NCBI GenBank assembly: GCA_016463045.1 | Contig: JAEMSB010000037.1 | Location: 1,508 to 7,742, forward strand | Length of the DNA: 6,235 nucleotides | Direction: 5' to 3' | Origin: Niveispirillum sp. | Lineage (GTDB): Bacteria; Pseudomonadota; Alphaproteobacteria; Azospirillales; Azospirillaceae | Part shown: positions 5,500 through 6,235 of the stretch, piece after piece | Numbering within the stretch: position 1 is the first letter of the stretch | Layout: each line of letters starts with the position of its first letter | Translations under genes and position numbers: made by a program | Notes under the pieces: model-generated | The model's database searches: none | What the model was told of the DNA's origin: nothing | The model's input: only the letters and a program-made list of their open reading frames with translations

Positions 5500-5511
5500 G
5501 ACAACGTTGTC
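5500..5511. promoter_or_regulatory. Perfect 12-base palindrome ahead of the antiporter gene
   Basis: GACAACGTTGTC is fully self-complementary and lies 19-30 bases upstream of the antiporter ATG, just beyond its ribosome binding site. Its AACGTT centre resembles operators of LacI-family regulators, but no such regulator is in the window. It may be an operator or chance. Confidence 0.35.
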
Positions 5512-5678
5512 GGAAGCGCGTTGATCCGCGTCTTTACAACATTGCGGCTATATCAGCGCTGTCATTGGGAGGAAAGTGATTTCCGTACTTGTGTCCTTTT
5601 TGGCCCGCGTGATGGAATCGGTTCGATTCGGCGATCCTTAGATCGCAAGTTTGGTGCGTCGCGCCATGCGGAAACAAC

Positions 5679-5697
5679 ATGTCACAGAACTGTCATA
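5679..5697 (+). promoter_or_regulatory. Candidate Pho box (PhoB binding site)
   Basis: ATGTCACAGAACTGTCATA matches the 19-base PhoB consensus (two CTGTCAY repeats at an 11-base pitch with an A/T-rich spacer) at 16 of 19 positions by my count. It is oriented toward the TonB-dependent receptor gene, 277 bases from that start codon. It suggests induction under phosphate starvation. A clear -10 at the expected distance is not obvious. Confidence 0.55.
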
Positions 5698-5737
5698 TTT
5701 CATTCATTACTTGCCAGCCTGTGCCATAACTGCATCA

Positions 5738-5756
5738 CCGTCATGGTAACGTCACA
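5738..5756 (+). promoter_or_regulatory. Second, weaker Pho-box-like element
   Basis: CCGTCATGGTAACGTCACA shows two GTCAY units at the same 11-base pitch and orientation as the element at 5679-5697, matching the consensus at about 13 of 19 positions. Its spacer is less A/T-rich. It could be a second PhoB site or coincidence. Confidence 0.3.
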
Positions 5757-5876
5757 GTTGCGCAGTTCACGATCTTGATCGGCGTCATTCAGCACTTCAT
5801 GTTGTAACGCAGCAAACGATTGATCAACCCGGCCGGGGTGACCCGGGCGGGTATTTCTGTGCGCAATTACGATGAT

Positions 5877-5903
5877 CGCCCCTCTTGCATGAACGAAGGG
5901 GCG
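5877..5903 (+). other. Hairpin in the TonB receptor leader
   Basis: CGCCCCT and AGGGGCG form a 7-bp stem around a 13-base loop, 70 bases before the receptor start codon. Only three T residues occur a few bases after it, so it is not a good intrinsic terminator. It may simply structure the leader RNA. Confidence 0.35.
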
Positions 5904-5973
5904 GCGTTTCGGACCAGGAATCGACGCCGGCGCCATGACCGCCGCAATCAGGCTCTGAAGGGGGCATTCCATA

Positions 5974-6235
5974 ATGCGTAAAGGCAATCCGTCTCATCTT
6001 CGTCTGCTGGCCAGTGCCGCCAGCCTGCTGGCCCTGTCCGCCGCGGCGCCCGTCGCCAGCGCCCAGGCCGTGCTGGACGAGATCATCGTCACCGCCACCA
6101 AGCGCGCCGAGAACCAGCAGCAGGTTCCCGTGTCGGTCGGCACGATCAGCGACGACAAGCTGAACTCCGTCATGTCCGGCGGCGTCGACCTGCTGGCGCG
6201 CGACGCTGAGCGCCGCCGGATAGTCGCCCTCGGCG
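5974..6235 (+). CDS. TonB-dependent outer-membrane receptor (3' partial)
   Basis: The first 87 codons of an outer-membrane TonB-dependent receptor. A signal peptide (about residues 1-30) has a basic start, a long Leu/Ala core and cleavage likely after ASA or ASAQA. Immediately after comes a TonB-box-like segment LDEIIVTATKR (34-44), then the start of the plug domain with QQVPVSVGTISDDKLNSVMSGGVDLLA. This is the style of the large receptor family of sphingomonads, Caulobacter and relatives that imports nutrients other than, or besides, siderophores. An in-frame TGA lies 18 bases before the ATG and AAGGGGG lies 9 bases upstream, fixing the start. The gene runs off the window. From about 6199 the translation (RDAERRRIVALG) no longer resembles the expected plug continuation, which may reflect an error or chimera at the sequence end. 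Substrate unknown; a Pho box upstream hints at phosphate-linked control. Confidence 0.87.
   Translation, partial: MRKGNPSHLRLLASAASLLALSAAAPVASAQAVLDEIIVTATKRAENQQQVPVSVGTISDDKLNSVMSGGVDLLARDAERRRIVALG

Larger units (their letters stand above)
5482..5973. other. 492-base divergent intergenic region
   Basis: Lies between the antiporter (minus) and the TonB receptor (plus). It holds a 12-base palindrome near the antiporter start, one good and one weaker Pho-box-like element, and a GC-rich leader hairpin (5877-5903) before the receptor gene. A minus-strand open frame at 5700-5987 has no family resemblance and overlaps the receptor start, so I do not call it a gene. I see no tRNA or recognised riboswitch here. 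The distance from the Pho-box-like elements to the receptor start (over 200 bases) implies a long 5' leader or an unseen intermediate element. Confidence 0.7.

Noticed and set aside
4555..5778. 407-codon plus-strand open frame
   Set aside because: It lies opposite the antiporter gene, is rich in Gln, His and Arg as expected of a complementary-strand frame in GC-rich DNA, and shows no domain. The antiporter on the other strand has clear family motifs.
5700..5987. 95-codon minus-strand open frame in the divergent region
   Set aside because: It overlaps the TonB receptor start and the Pho-box region, has unstructured composition and no recognisable family.
1..6235. CRISPR array, insertion sequence, tRNA or attachment site
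   Set aside because: No regularly spaced repeats, transposase-like frame, terminal inverted repeats with target duplication, or tRNA cloverleaf was visible on either strand.

Overview
This is a GC-rich, densely packed bacterial chromosomal segment. Gene content and protein style suggest an alphaproteobacterium, perhaps Rhodospirillales or Azospirillaceae-like: a type-2-like bacterioferritin, a YqjI/YqjH-type iron gene pair, a sphingomonad/Caulobacter-style TonB receptor, and strong GC bias at third codon positions. The genus is an inference from remembered relatives, not a search. Both ends cut through genes. I see no tRNA, rRNA, CRISPR array, insertion sequence or phage gene, so most of the window looks like ordinary core chromosome.

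Layout, left to right: the C-terminal part of a DedA-family membrane protein (+, 2-484); a convergent 69-residue protein of unknown function (-, 518-727); a MaoC-like hydratase/dehydratase (-, 873-1346); a divergent bacterioferritin gene (+, 1513-1989) ending in a clear intrinsic terminator; an unnamed four-helix membrane protein (+, 2129-2587); a convergent two-gene operon (-) made of a YqjI-like PadR regulator (3401-3985) followed by a ferric-siderophore reductase of the SIP/YqjH family (2601-3398); a CPA2 cation:proton antiporter (-, 4183-5481) with its own terminator; a 492-base divergent intergenic region; and the first 87 codons of a TonB-dependent outer-membrane receptor (+, from 5974), cut by the window edge.

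Iron is the common theme in the middle: bacterioferritin stores iron, the SIP-family reductase releases iron from ferric siderophores, and the PadR protein resembles E. coli YqjI, the nickel/iron-responsive repressor of the reductase gene yqjH. The operon's promoter region carries two copies of a 12-base element in opposite orientation, bracketing a candidate promoter; this is the best candidate operator in the window. The TonB receptor promoter region carries a good match to a PhoB (Pho) box, suggesting control by phosphate starvation rather than iron.

The most interesting points are the operator pair, the unusual metal-ligand-poor Gly/Arg-rich tail of the PadR protein, a Glu-to-Thr change at a ferroxidase ligand position of the bacterioferritin, the Pho box ahead of the TonB receptor, and several unexplained hairpins or palindromes. 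I did not find convincing evidence for an entirely new multi-gene system.
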